Below, in pieces: positions 27,590-34,632 of a DNA stretch of 64,000 bases. The DNA is from Pyrococcus kukulkanii (GTDB lineage Archaea; Methanobacteriota_B; Thermococci; Thermococcales; Thermococcaceae). Positions within the stretch are counted from its first letter, which is position 1; each line of letters begins with the position of its first letter. The notes under the pieces are model-generated. The model was not told where the DNA came from and made no database searches. It worked only from the letters and a program-made list of their open reading frames with translations. A program made the translations under genes and the position numbers. The stretch is from positions 1-64,000 of the forward strand of contig NZ_CP010835.1 in the NCBI RefSeq assembly GCF_001577775.1. Reading direction: 5' to 3'.

Positions 27590-28072
27590 ATGAAACGCAG
27601 GATCCGAGTGGTTTTGGATACGTCTATTCTTATTAGTGCATTAAAGTCGGCAGACACCAGAAGATCCCCAGCATGGCGAATATTGAAGGCACTCCAGCGG
27701 GGAGACATCATAAATTTTGCGTCTGAGGAGATTATAGAAGAGATGCAGGTGAAAATTTTGAGCATAGGGCTTAGGATTGGAGCTACAAGACGCGCGCTCA
27801 GGATATTAACTATTGTCCTCAAGAACACGATAGTAACTCGACCGAAAAGGAGATTTTCCACTAATCCAAGGTTCTTGGAGAAACTCAAAGATCCTGAAGA
27901 TGCTAAGTTCTTTGACGTTGCATATACAAAGAAAGTGGACTACATAATATCAGAGGATGTGAAACACATCATCCAGATGAGGGACGAGAAAACTAAAACG
28001 TACAGCTTTAATGGGAGAAAGGTCAAAATACTCAGAGCAAGAGAATTCATAGAGGAACTTTCCTTGAAGTGA
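27590..28072 (+). CDS. PIN-domain toxin (COG1569-like), copy 2
   Basis: 160 residues, intact. It begins RIRVVLDTSILISALKSADT with the first PIN aspartate. Further acidic residues are in EEIIEEM, in LKDPEDAKFFDVAY (about 101-114) and in YIISEDVKHI. The layout matches the COG1569/TIGR00305 group of PIN toxins, probable ribonucleases. The C-terminal segment TYSFNGRKVKILRAREF is identical to that of broken copy 1. Confidence 0.75.
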   Translation: MKRRIRVVLDTSILISALKSADTRRSPAWRILKALQRGDIINFASEEIIEEMQVKILSIGLRIGATRRALRILTIVLKNTIVTRPKRRFSTNPRFLEKLKDPEDAKFFDVAYTKKVDYIISEDVKHIIQMRDEKTKTYSFNGRKVKILRAREFIEELSLK

Positions 28073-28534
28073 CAATGTAAACCACAGCCACCCAAAGGAC
28101 AGTAAGCGATTGAATTAATCAACTATTCAAGAATCAAAATGCTAGGGAAGAAACTTAAGAAAGTTTTAAAATGTCGGTTCATCACTAGTGATGGGGTGTT
28201 CACTTTGTTCAGCATGAGACCCACAAGAGATAAGGAGAGTTGTAGAATCATGTTGACAGCCCTATCGGGCCTACCTTCCGAAGGAAAATGAGTGCAAGCT
28301 CCACACTACTATGGGTGTAGTTGGGTAGCTTCATGCCGTAAAGCTATACCCAGTTCACGCTTTGGATCATTGTCTCCGCATCTTCGAGCCTTTCTGAGGT
28401 CATAAGCTCCCCATCCCGTCTTCAAAAACTTTAAAAAGTGTTATTCACATATAGTTCTGCAGTAGTTAATAACCTTTTTTAGGCGTAAAGTCAGCGACCG
28501 CAAGCTCTTTATTCTCCCACTCCAAGTCTCTTCG
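28073..28534. other. Non-coding, hairpin-containing region beside the foreign gene
   Basis: No coding frame is supported. From about 28190 the base composition changes and two strong hairpins appear: GCCC-TATC-GGGC (28259-28270) and a larger one with arms GGGTAGCTT and AAGCTATACCC (28323-28351) followed by GTTCAC. The hairpin plus a terminal TTCAC is reminiscent of an IS200/IS605-type end, but no transposase is present, so the region may be a remnant element or a structured RNA. Confidence 0.35.
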
Positions 28535-29362
28535 ATGACCCGAAAGCTTGCTCTGCTCGCGCTCTTATTCATCCTTCTGGCAGCCCTTCCCCTAATCGAG
28601 CCCCCAGCACAAGCCCCCACTCCCGATACCTCCGCGATGAGGACCTTCCTCCAGTCCCAGTACGTCCCCGAAGTGGGCCTCCTGAGAGCTTCCGTAGCCT
28701 CATATCCGGATAACGAGACGATATGGCTCGCCAACGACAACATTCTGGCCGTTAGGGCGCTGAAACTCCTCAATTCAACTCTCTGGAGGAACGTGAGCCG
28801 CTCGCTTGCGACCTACGGCGTCTCCTACAACGGCAGGGTTGACCCCCTCCTCGGCAGACCGCTCGACGGCTTTTACTGCCCCGAAGTCAAAACGCTCGGC
28901 AGGGTTAACTCGAGGAGATTCAACGCGACCTTCACGCTGAAGCTCGAAACCGCGAACCGCTCGTGCGTTATGCGTGACTGGCGCTCCTATGCGGATTTAG
29001 TCGTTTACGGTGCTCTGAGTGACATCCTCCAGGGAAAGAGAGACGAAGCGTTTCGCCTCTACTTCCACCTGCTCTCGATGTGGGACGGGAACGGTTTCAG
29101 GGACAGGGCCTTCTCCGGCGTCTACCAGTCCTACAAGTGCGCTCTCTTCGTCTACCTCTACCGGGCTCTCGGGGAACCGGAAGAGGGGAGAAGCGTTTAC
29201 CTCTCCTGCTCCCGGATTCTGACGATGCTCCAGTCGAAGGACGGCGGGATTGTGACGGGCTACAAGGCCAAAAACGGAAGGATAATCCCCATCGGAGACC
29301 CGAACACTGAGACAACTTCCATGACTGCAATAGCATTTCTTGGGTTTCCGAAGGATGACTAA
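28535..29362 (+). CDS. GC-rich secreted protein of foreign composition
   Basis: 275 residues. The N-terminus LALLALLFILLAALPLIEPP is a signal peptide. The mature part looks like an all-helical alpha/alpha-barrel-type chain with TIWLANDNILAVRALKLLN, four or more cysteines and an ending NTETTSMTAIAFLGFP. The gene is markedly more GC-rich than the rest of the window, with GC-ending codons in most positions, pointing to transfer from a GC-rich Thermococcus-like source. The C-terminus may be cut short. I do not recognise the family. Confidence 0.6.
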   Translation: MTRKLALLALLFILLAALPLIEPPAQAPTPDTSAMRTFLQSQYVPEVGLLRASVASYPDNETIWLANDNILAVRALKLLNSTLWRNVSRSLATYGVSYNGRVDPLLGRPLDGFYCPEVKTLGRVNSRRFNATFTLKLETANRSCVMRDWRSYADLVVYGALSDILQGKRDEAFRLYFHLLSMWDGNGFRDRAFSGVYQSYKCALFVYLYRALGEPEEGRSVYLSCSRILTMLQSKDGGIVTGYKAKNGRIIPIGDPNTETTSMTAIAFLGFPKDD

Positions 29363-29410
29363 ACTTAGAAAACCATGCCGTCGTGGGCAACTAAAGGTAT
29401 CCCACCTCTT

Positions 29411-29585
29411 CTACACATAGTCAACCAGCTCAGGGGAGGGCGGGTTCTTGTTGGGGATGTGGATTAGAACGGTTCTCTCAGCTAATCTAAGCCCGAACTC
29501 GGCCGCTTCATCAACTTTATTATGGGGGGTCGTCAGTTAGTCTCGCATGTCCTCCCGTTATTGTGAAGATGACGCCGTTAGGATC
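29411..29585 (-). pseudogene. C-terminal remnant of an unidentified conserved protein
   Basis: On the minus strand, two adjoining frames give DPNGVIFTITGGHARLTDDP and then HNKVDEAAEFGLRLAERTV through to SPELVDYV and a TAG at 29413-29411. A frameshift lies near 29535, and two stops lie just upstream of the readable part. The amino-acid pattern is clearly that of a once-real protein end. The surrounding 29363-29640 contains nothing else I can support. Confidence 0.5.
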
Positions 29586-29740
29586 CTATCAAAACTGCTC
29601 CTTTAATTGAGGTGGCCTCTTAGCGATAACTCTAAACCGTCATGGTAAGTGATCCGCGGGGCTAAACAAAGGTTATGAGCCCGCTCTGGGAGACCCTTTA
29701 TGAGTCTGACAGAGGTGAAATTCTAAAAGGGCTACCCCAA

Positions 29741-29770
29741 TTTCCACTGGAAAAGCAACCCTTATATGCA
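29741..29770 (+). promoter_or_regulatory. mtnP promoter with a mini-ORB-like word
   Basis: TTTCCACTGGAAAA (29741-29754) is the core of the origin-recognition box found at oriC. It is followed at once by a TATA-like CTTATATGC (29761-29769), about 30 bases before the MTA phosphorylase start. The origin-type word therefore overlies a BRE/TATA region. Confidence 0.5.
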
Positions 29771-29799
29771 CAATGAGATCAATCTAAACGGTGGTTGCC

Positions 29800-30573
29800 A
29801 TGCCCAAGATAGGAATAATAGGCGGTTCTGGTGTTTATGGGGTCTTCGAGCCCAAGGAAACCGTGAAGGTGCACACCCCATATGGAAGGCCTTCAGCTCC
29901 AGTGGAAATAGGGGAGATAGAAGGCGTTGAAGTGGCATTCATCCCAAGGCACGGGAAGTACCACGAGTTTCCTCCACATGAAGTTCCCTACCGGGCAAAC
30001 ATATGGGCCCTTAAGGAGCTCGGAGTTGAAAGAGTAATAGGAATAAACGCAGTCGGCTCCCTTAAGGAGGAGTACAAGCCTGGGGATATCGTGATAATTG
30101 ACCAGTTCATAGACTTCACGAAGAAGAGGGAATACACCTTCTATAACGGGCCAAGAGTGGCTCATATAAGTATGGCCGACCCCTTCTGCCCAGAGCTCAG
30201 GCGGATATTCATAGAGACGGCAAAGGAGCTAGGCCTACCAGTACACGAAAAGGGAACGTACATATGCATTGAAGGACCAAGGTTCTCAACGAGGGCAGAA
30301 TCGAGGATGTTCAGGCAGTTTGCAGACGTCATAGGGATGACCCTCGTTCCAGAAGTGAACCTCGCGAGAGAGTTAGGAATGTGCTACGTTAACATTTCAA
30401 CCGTCACCGACTACGACGTCTGGGCTGAGAAGCCAGTGGATGCCCAGGAAGTTCTTAGAGTTATGAAAGAGAATGAGGAAAAGGTGCAAAGGCTCCTCAG
30501 GAAAGCGATTCCAAAGATACCTGAAGAGAGGAAATGTGGATGTGCTGACGTCCTAAAGACGGCCTTTGTCTAA
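29800..30573 (+). CDS. mtnP: 5'-methylthioadenosine phosphorylase
   Basis: 257 residues, nearly identical to what I recall of P. furiosus MTAP. Phosphate-binding GGSGVYG (8-14) and [20 protein letters not shown], then [14 protein letters not shown] and [13 protein letters not shown], define the hexameric PNP/MTAP fold. The enzyme splits MTA, the by-product of polyamine synthesis, into adenine and methylthioribose 1-phosphate, and so complements speD at 3723. It ends in a CGCADVL segment typical of thermophilic MTAPs with stabilising disulfides. ATG at 29800 follows GGTGG. Confidence 0.96.
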   Translation: MPKIGIIGGSGVYGVFEPKETVKVHTPYGRPSAPVEIGEIEGVEVAFIPRHGKYHEFPPHEVPYRANIWALKELGVERVIGINAVGSLKEEYKPGDIVIIDQFIDFTKKREYTFYNGPRVAHISMADPFCPELRRIFIETAKELGLPVHEKGTYICIEGPRFSTRAESRMFRQFADVIGMTLVPEVNLARELGMCYVNISTVTDYDVWAEKPVDAQEVLRVMKENEEKVQRLLRKAIPKIPEERKCGCADVLKTAFV

Positions 30574-30596
30574 ACGTTTCTATTTTTATCTTAAAA

Positions 30597-30622
30597 CCCC
30601 CAGAGTTTCATTTCCACTGGAA
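30597..30622 (-). promoter_or_regulatory. ORB element 1 (origin recognition box)
   Basis: Read on the minus strand it is TTCCAGTGGAAATGAAAC followed by TCTGGGGG, i.e. the core dyad plus the G-string typical of archaeal ORBs. It is identical over 26 bp to ORB element 2 in the opposite orientation. Confidence 0.9.
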
Positions 30623-30893
30623 CTTCTCTGGGAAGGTATCTACCAAAAATTTTCCTGAGAGCTCGGATATTTACAAACTCACACTATATGACACATGTCA
30701 TCTTTACATTTATCAACAAACATTTGTTTATTTAATGTACATTTTTGTACATTTAAATTATTCATTTTTTCATTAGAAGCATTACTTCACTTATAAAATG
30801 TTCAGAGAAAATTATTTAAATAGAAGATCGAGCTAATATGGGAGAGTGTTTGTAATGGATAAAAATTAATTATTCTGGGTGTTTGCCCGCGAG

Positions 30894-30920
30894 TTCCAGT
30901 GGAAATGAAACTCTGGGGGG
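30894..30920 (+). promoter_or_regulatory. ORB element 2 (origin recognition box)
   Basis: TTCCAGTGGAAATGAAAC then TCTGGGGGG on the plus strand. Together with element 1 it encloses about 270 bp of AT-rich DNA, with the G-strings pointing outward. Confidence 0.9.
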
Positions 30921-31381
30921 TTTCACTTCTGTTTAACTTTAACTGAGCTTTTAATCGAATATGCTTAACAAAATTGGGCAAAAGTGAGTAACAATGTCTT
31001 AGTTTTTATGTACAAATTTGTTCATTGGATTTCCACAGGAAATTTTCTTGTACATTGGCCTTTGTAAACCATATCTCGTGGAGCATCCTGGAGCTCTTGA
31101 GGAATTTCTTGTGAAAGTTTTTCATATGAAATATATTTCAAATTTTATTTTGACATGCATGTGTATAAGCAAAACATAAAAACTCCGAGTGAAAGATAAC
31201 CGTTGCTTTCCACTGGTTCGTGTGCTTCCTGTGGAAATAATACTCATGATGTGACAGTTTCACCTGAAAATCATGTCTTAATGTCACACTCATTTAAAGC
31301 TAATTAACAAAATGAGTTTCGTTTCCAGTGGAAATGAAGGTCATGTCATTAAAAAGCATGATTTCCAATGGAGGGACACCG

Positions 31382-32641
31382 ATGGACAAAGGTGAGCAGC
31401 TACACTTGGATAAGCTCTTTGAAAAGTTGCTCAAGGCTAGAAAGATCTTCAAGAACAAGGAAGTGCTCAGGCATAGCTACACCCCTAAGGATCTACCCCA
31501 CAGGCACGAGCAGATAGAGACTCTTGCTCAAATCTTGGTTCCAGTTCTGAGGGGCGAAACTCCCTCGAACATCTTCGTGTATGGAAAGACTGGGACCGGA
31601 AAGACTGTAACTGTAAAGTTCGTCACTGAGGAGTTGAAGAAGATATCCAAGAAGTATAACATCCCCGTTGATGTTATCTACATCAACTGTGAAATCACCG
31701 ATACCCACTACAGAGTTCTTGCGAACATCGTTAACCACTTCAAGCATGAAACGGGGATAGAGGTGCCTTTGGTTGGGTGGCCTACGGATGAAGTCTACGC
31801 GAAGCTCAAGCAGGTAATAGATATGAAGGAGAGGTTCGTGATAATAGTACTTGACGAGATAGACAAGCTCGTGAAGAAGAGTGGGGACGAAGTTCTCTAC
31901 TCCCTCACGAGGATAAATACCGAGCTTAAGAGGGCCAAGGTCAGCGTTATAGGGATATCCAACGACCTGAAGTTCAAGGAGTACCTTGACCCAAGGGTTC
32001 TCTCGAGCTTAAGTGAGGAGGAGGTTGTCTTTCCGCCGTACGATGCCAACCAGCTTAGGGATATCCTCATGCAGAGGGCTGAAGAGGCCTTTTATCCTGG
32101 GGTTCTAGATGAGGGTGTAATTCCCCTATGTGCAGCTTTAGCCGCGAGAGAGCATGGGGACGCTAGAAAGGCCCTTGACCTGTTGAGGGTGGCTGGGGAG
32201 ATCGCCGAGAGGGAAGGTGCAGACAAGGTAACTGAAAACCACGTATGGAAGGCCCAGGAGAAGATAGAGCAGGACATGATGGAGGAAGTAATAAAAACCC
32301 TGCCTCTCCAGTCCAAGGTTCTCCTGTACGCAATAGTCCTTCTGGATGAGAATGGGGATTTGCCAGCGAATACGGGTGAGGTTTATTCCGTTTACAGGGA
32401 TCTGTGTGAGTATATAGACCTCGAACCCCTTACCCAGAGGAGGATAAGTGATCTCATAAACGAGCTTGACATGCTCGGCATAATTAACGCGAAGGTCGTC
32501 AGTAAGGGGAGGTATGGTAGGACAAAAGAAATAAGGCTCAACGTTACCCCATATAAGATAAGGAATGTGTTCAGGTACGACTACACGATACAGCCCCTCT
32601 TGGCCATTTCTCTTAAAAGCGAGCAGCGGAGGCTGATTTGA
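31382..32641 (+). CDS. cdc6: Orc1/Cdc6 replication initiator
   Basis: 419 residues, the archaeal origin-binding AAA+ protein and probable MCM loader. Walker A is GKTGTGKT (68-75), Walker B is IIVLDEIDKL, sensor 1 is GISND, and a C-terminal winged helix (about 320-419, RRISDLINELDMLGIINAK) inserts into ORB DNA. I chose ATG at 31382, preceded by GGAGGG, which fits the family N-terminus; an ATG at 31328 lies inside an ORB word. It directly adjoins oriC and overlaps polB by four bases. Confidence 0.95.
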   Translation: MDKGEQLHLDKLFEKLLKARKIFKNKEVLRHSYTPKDLPHRHEQIETLAQILVPVLRGETPSNIFVYGKTGTGKTVTVKFVTEELKKISKKYNIPVDVIYINCEITDTHYRVLANIVNHFKHETGIEVPLVGWPTDEVYAKLKQVIDMKERFVIIVLDEIDKLVKKSGDEVLYSLTRINTELKRAKVSVIGISNDLKFKEYLDPRVLSSLSEEEVVFPPYDANQLRDILMQRAEEAFYPGVLDEGVIPLCAALAAREHGDARKALDLLRVAGEIAEREGADKVTENHVWKAQEKIEQDMMEEVIKTLPLQSKVLLYAIVLLDENGDLPANTGEVYSVYRDLCEYIDLEPLTQRRISDLINELDMLGIINAKVVSKGRYGRTKEIRLNVTPYKIRNVFRYDYTIQPLLAISLKSEQRRLI

Positions 32642-34632
32642 TGGATGAGTTCGTTAAAAGTTTAATCAAGAACAATTACCTCTTAACTCCTGCAGCCTAC
32701 TACATCCTCGTTGAACATTTTAAGCGGGGAGAGTTCTCGTTGGCGGAGCTGATAAAGTTTGCAAAGTCTAGGAGAACATTCATAATTGATGATGTAATTG
32801 CAACTGACTTCTTGAAGGTGAAGGGGCTCGAGGCTCCAGTGGAAGAAAAGGTGGGTTTTATTTCCACTGGAGAAGTCGGACAGGAAGCGCCTGAATCGCA
32901 TGAAGAACAAATAATCGCGGAGGAAACTCAGAAAAAAGAGCAATTCTCCGCTGAAATTGGGGAAGAAGTTGAGATAAGTGAAGAAAGTGTATCAGTCGAG
33001 GGGAGTTCTATTTCCACTGGAACATCGGATGAAATGCCGTCTTCTTCATCCTCTGATGTTTCAGAAGAAGGTATTATTGAGGAGTTTTATAAGGGGAAGA
33101 GTTCTATTTCCACTGGAAATGAGACCCAAGAATTTGAAGTTCCTGAAGACGTTTTTGGTGTAATTGAAGAGCAGCAAGAGCTCCTTTCTAATGGAAATGG
33201 AGAGGAGAATAATAACGGTGAAACTGTTGTGCTCACAAAATACGGCCTCCCCATGGTCTATGGTCCAGAGGAAATAATCGAGGAGAAGGAGTACTCCGTT
33301 TATGAGGACTTCATAATCGAGCCAAATCCTAACTTTACGTACGCTCAAATAGAGCCCGACTACGAGGTTAAATTTGATGTAAGGCACGTGAAGCTGAAAC
33401 CTCCAAAGCCCAAGAACGCTAACGGAAAAGAGGGCGAGATAATAGTGGAGGCCTACGCCTCCCTCTTCAGGAGTAGGCTGAAAAAGTTGAGGAGGATACT
33501 CAGGGAAAATCCGGAAATAAAGACCGTGGTGGATATCGCTAAGCTGAAGTACGTTAAGGGAGATGAAGAGGTAACGATAATAGGCCTCGTCAACGACAAA
33601 AGAGAGACGAACAAGGGGTTGATATTTGAGATTGAGGATCAAACTGGAAGAGTTAAGGTGTTCCTGCCCAAAGACTCTGAAGACTACCACGATGCCTTTA
33701 AAGTTCTCCCAGATGCCGTTGTCGCATTCAAGGGATTCTATTCAAAGAAGGGCATATTCTTCGCTAATAAATTCTACCTCCCGGATGTCCCGCTCTACAG
33801 GAAGCAGAAACCTCCACTGGAAGAGAAGGTCTATGCCATACTCATAAGCGACATCCACGTTGGTAGCAGGGAGTTCTGTGAGAAGGCCTTCATGAAGTTC
33901 TTGGAGTGGCTGAATGGTCATGTCGAGACCAAGGAAGAGGAGGAAATCGTGAGCAGGACGAAGTACCTCATAATAGCCGGTGACGTTGTGGACGGCATAG
34001 GCGTATACCCTGGCCAGTACTCAGACCTCATAATCCCTGATATATTCGACCAGTACGAGGCCTTGGCAAACCTTCTCGCAAACGTTCCCAAGCACATAAC
34101 AATGTTTATCGGCCCAGGAAACCACGATGCCGCAAGGCCCGCGATACCTCAACCAGAGTTTTACGAGGAGTATGCTAAACCTATCTACAAACTAAAGAAC
34201 GCTGTAATCATAAGTAATCCTGCGGTGATAAGGCTACATGGGAGGGACTTCCTAATAGCCCACGGGAGGGGAATTGAAGATGTAGTTTCTTTCGTCCCTG
34301 GGCTAACTCACCACAAGCCCAGCTTACCAATGGTTGAACTTCTGAAGATGAGGCATCTTGCCCCAACCTTCGGCGGAAAGGTTCCCATAGCTCCAGACCC
34401 TGAAGATCTGCTCGTTATAGAGGAAGTTCCGGATTTGGTTCAGATGGGCCACGTTCACGTTTATGATGCCGTGGTTTACAGGGGGATTCAGCTCGTTAAC
34501 TCCGCGACTTGGCAGGCACAGACCGAGTTCCAGAAGATGGTGAACATAGTCCCTACCCCAGGAAAGGTTCCCGTTGTAGATGTTGAGAGCGCGAAAGTTG
34601 TGAAAGTTCTCGACTTTAGCAGGTGGTGCTGA
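32641..34632 (+). CDS. polB: DNA polymerase D small subunit DP1 (3'-5' exonuclease)
   Basis: 663 residues. Residues 1-65 form a helical start, and about 66-190 are a low-complexity acidic linker containing ISTG at 74-77, 124-127 and 156-159. Next come an OB fold (about 235-350) and an Mre11-like phosphoesterase with SDIHVGS, AGDVVDG, GPGNHDAAR and MGHVHVYD. DP1 proofreads for DP2 in the archaeal replicative polymerase. Each ISTG is encoded by a mini-ORB DNA word. ATG at 32641 is preceded by TTG at 32638, inside the end of cdc6; the stop overlaps polC (TGATG). Confidence 0.95.
   Translation: MDEFVKSLIKNNYLLTPAAYYILVEHFKRGEFSLAELIKFAKSRRTFIIDDVIATDFLKVKGLEAPVEEKVGFISTGEVGQEAPESHEEQIIAEETQKKEQFSAEIGEEVEISEESVSVEGSSISTGTSDEMPSSSSSDVSEEGIIEEFYKGKSSISTGNETQEFEVPEDVFGVIEEQQELLSNGNGEENNNGETVVLTKYGLPMVYGPEEIIEEKEYSVYEDFIIEPNPNFTYAQIEPDYEVKFDVRHVKLKPPKPKNANGKEGEIIVEAYASLFRSRLKKLRRILRENPEIKTVVDIAKLKYVKGDEEVTIIGLVNDKRETNKGLIFEIEDQTGRVKVFLPKDSEDYHDAFKVLPDAVVAFKGFYSKKGIFFANKFYLPDVPLYRKQKPPLEEKVYAILISDIHVGSREFCEKAFMKFLEWLNGHVETKEEEEIVSRTKYLIIAGDVVDGIGVYPGQYSDLIIPDIFDQYEALANLLANVPKHITMFIGPGNHDAARPAIPQPEFYEEYAKPIYKLKNAVIISNPAVIRLHGRDFLIAHGRGIEDVVSFVPGLTHHKPSLPMVELLKMRHLAPTFGGKVPIAPDPEDLLVIEEVPDLVQMGHVHVYDAVVYRGIQLVNSATWQAQTEFQKMVNIVPTPGKVPVVDVESAKVVKVLDFSRWC
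32861..32872 (+). promoter_or_regulatory. Mini-ORB inside polB, copy a
   Basis: TTTCCACTGGAG in the linker-coding part of polB, reading as Ile-Ser-Thr-Gly. A related CTCCAGTGGAA lies 27 bases upstream (32834-32844). Confidence 0.6.
33011..33022 (+). promoter_or_regulatory. Mini-ORB inside polB, copy b
   Basis: TTTCCACTGGAA, exactly the core of the oriC ORBs, in the same frame and orientation as copies a and c, again encoding Ile-Ser-Thr-Gly. Confidence 0.65.
33107..33120 (+). promoter_or_regulatory. Mini-ORB inside polB, copy c
   Basis: TTTCCACTGGAAAT, the ORB core, encoding Ile-Ser-Thr-Gly-Asn. A weaker relative TTTCTAATGGAAATGG follows at 33185-33200. Confidence 0.65.

Larger units (their letters stand above)
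30574..31381. other. oriC: Chromosomal replication origin (oriC)
   Basis: A gene-free stretch directly before orc1/cdc6. It holds two full ORB elements in inverted orientation (30597-30622 and 30894-30920), a very AT-rich core between them (about 30660-30880) suited to unwinding, and smaller copies of the TTCCANTGGAA word at 31031, 31207, 31226, 31322 and, weaker, 31362. Additional palindromes include TGTACATTTTTGTACA (about 30736-30751) and TGTACAAATTTGTTCA (about 31009-31024). In Pyrococcus, Orc1/Cdc6 binds ORBs and opens the adjacent DNA. No gene is present. Confidence 0.92.

Noticed and set aside
28441-28773. Minus-strand frame of 110 codons over the GC-rich gene
   Set aside because: The plus-strand frame has a signal peptide and normal codon use; the minus frame is a GC-rich shadow.
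31247-31290. Third C/D box RNA in oriC (ATGATGT ... CTGA)
   Set aside because: Only C and D' box-like words are found; the C' and D boxes are missing and the C box departs from consensus.
32787-32815. C/D box RNA inside polB (TTGATGA ... CTGA)
   Set aside because: No C' or D box follows at the right spacing, and the sequence is well explained by coding.
33813-33823. Further mini-ORB in polB (CTCCACTGGAA)
   Set aside because: It encodes a conserved Pro-Leu-Glu-Glu stretch of DP1 and can be explained by protein constraint.
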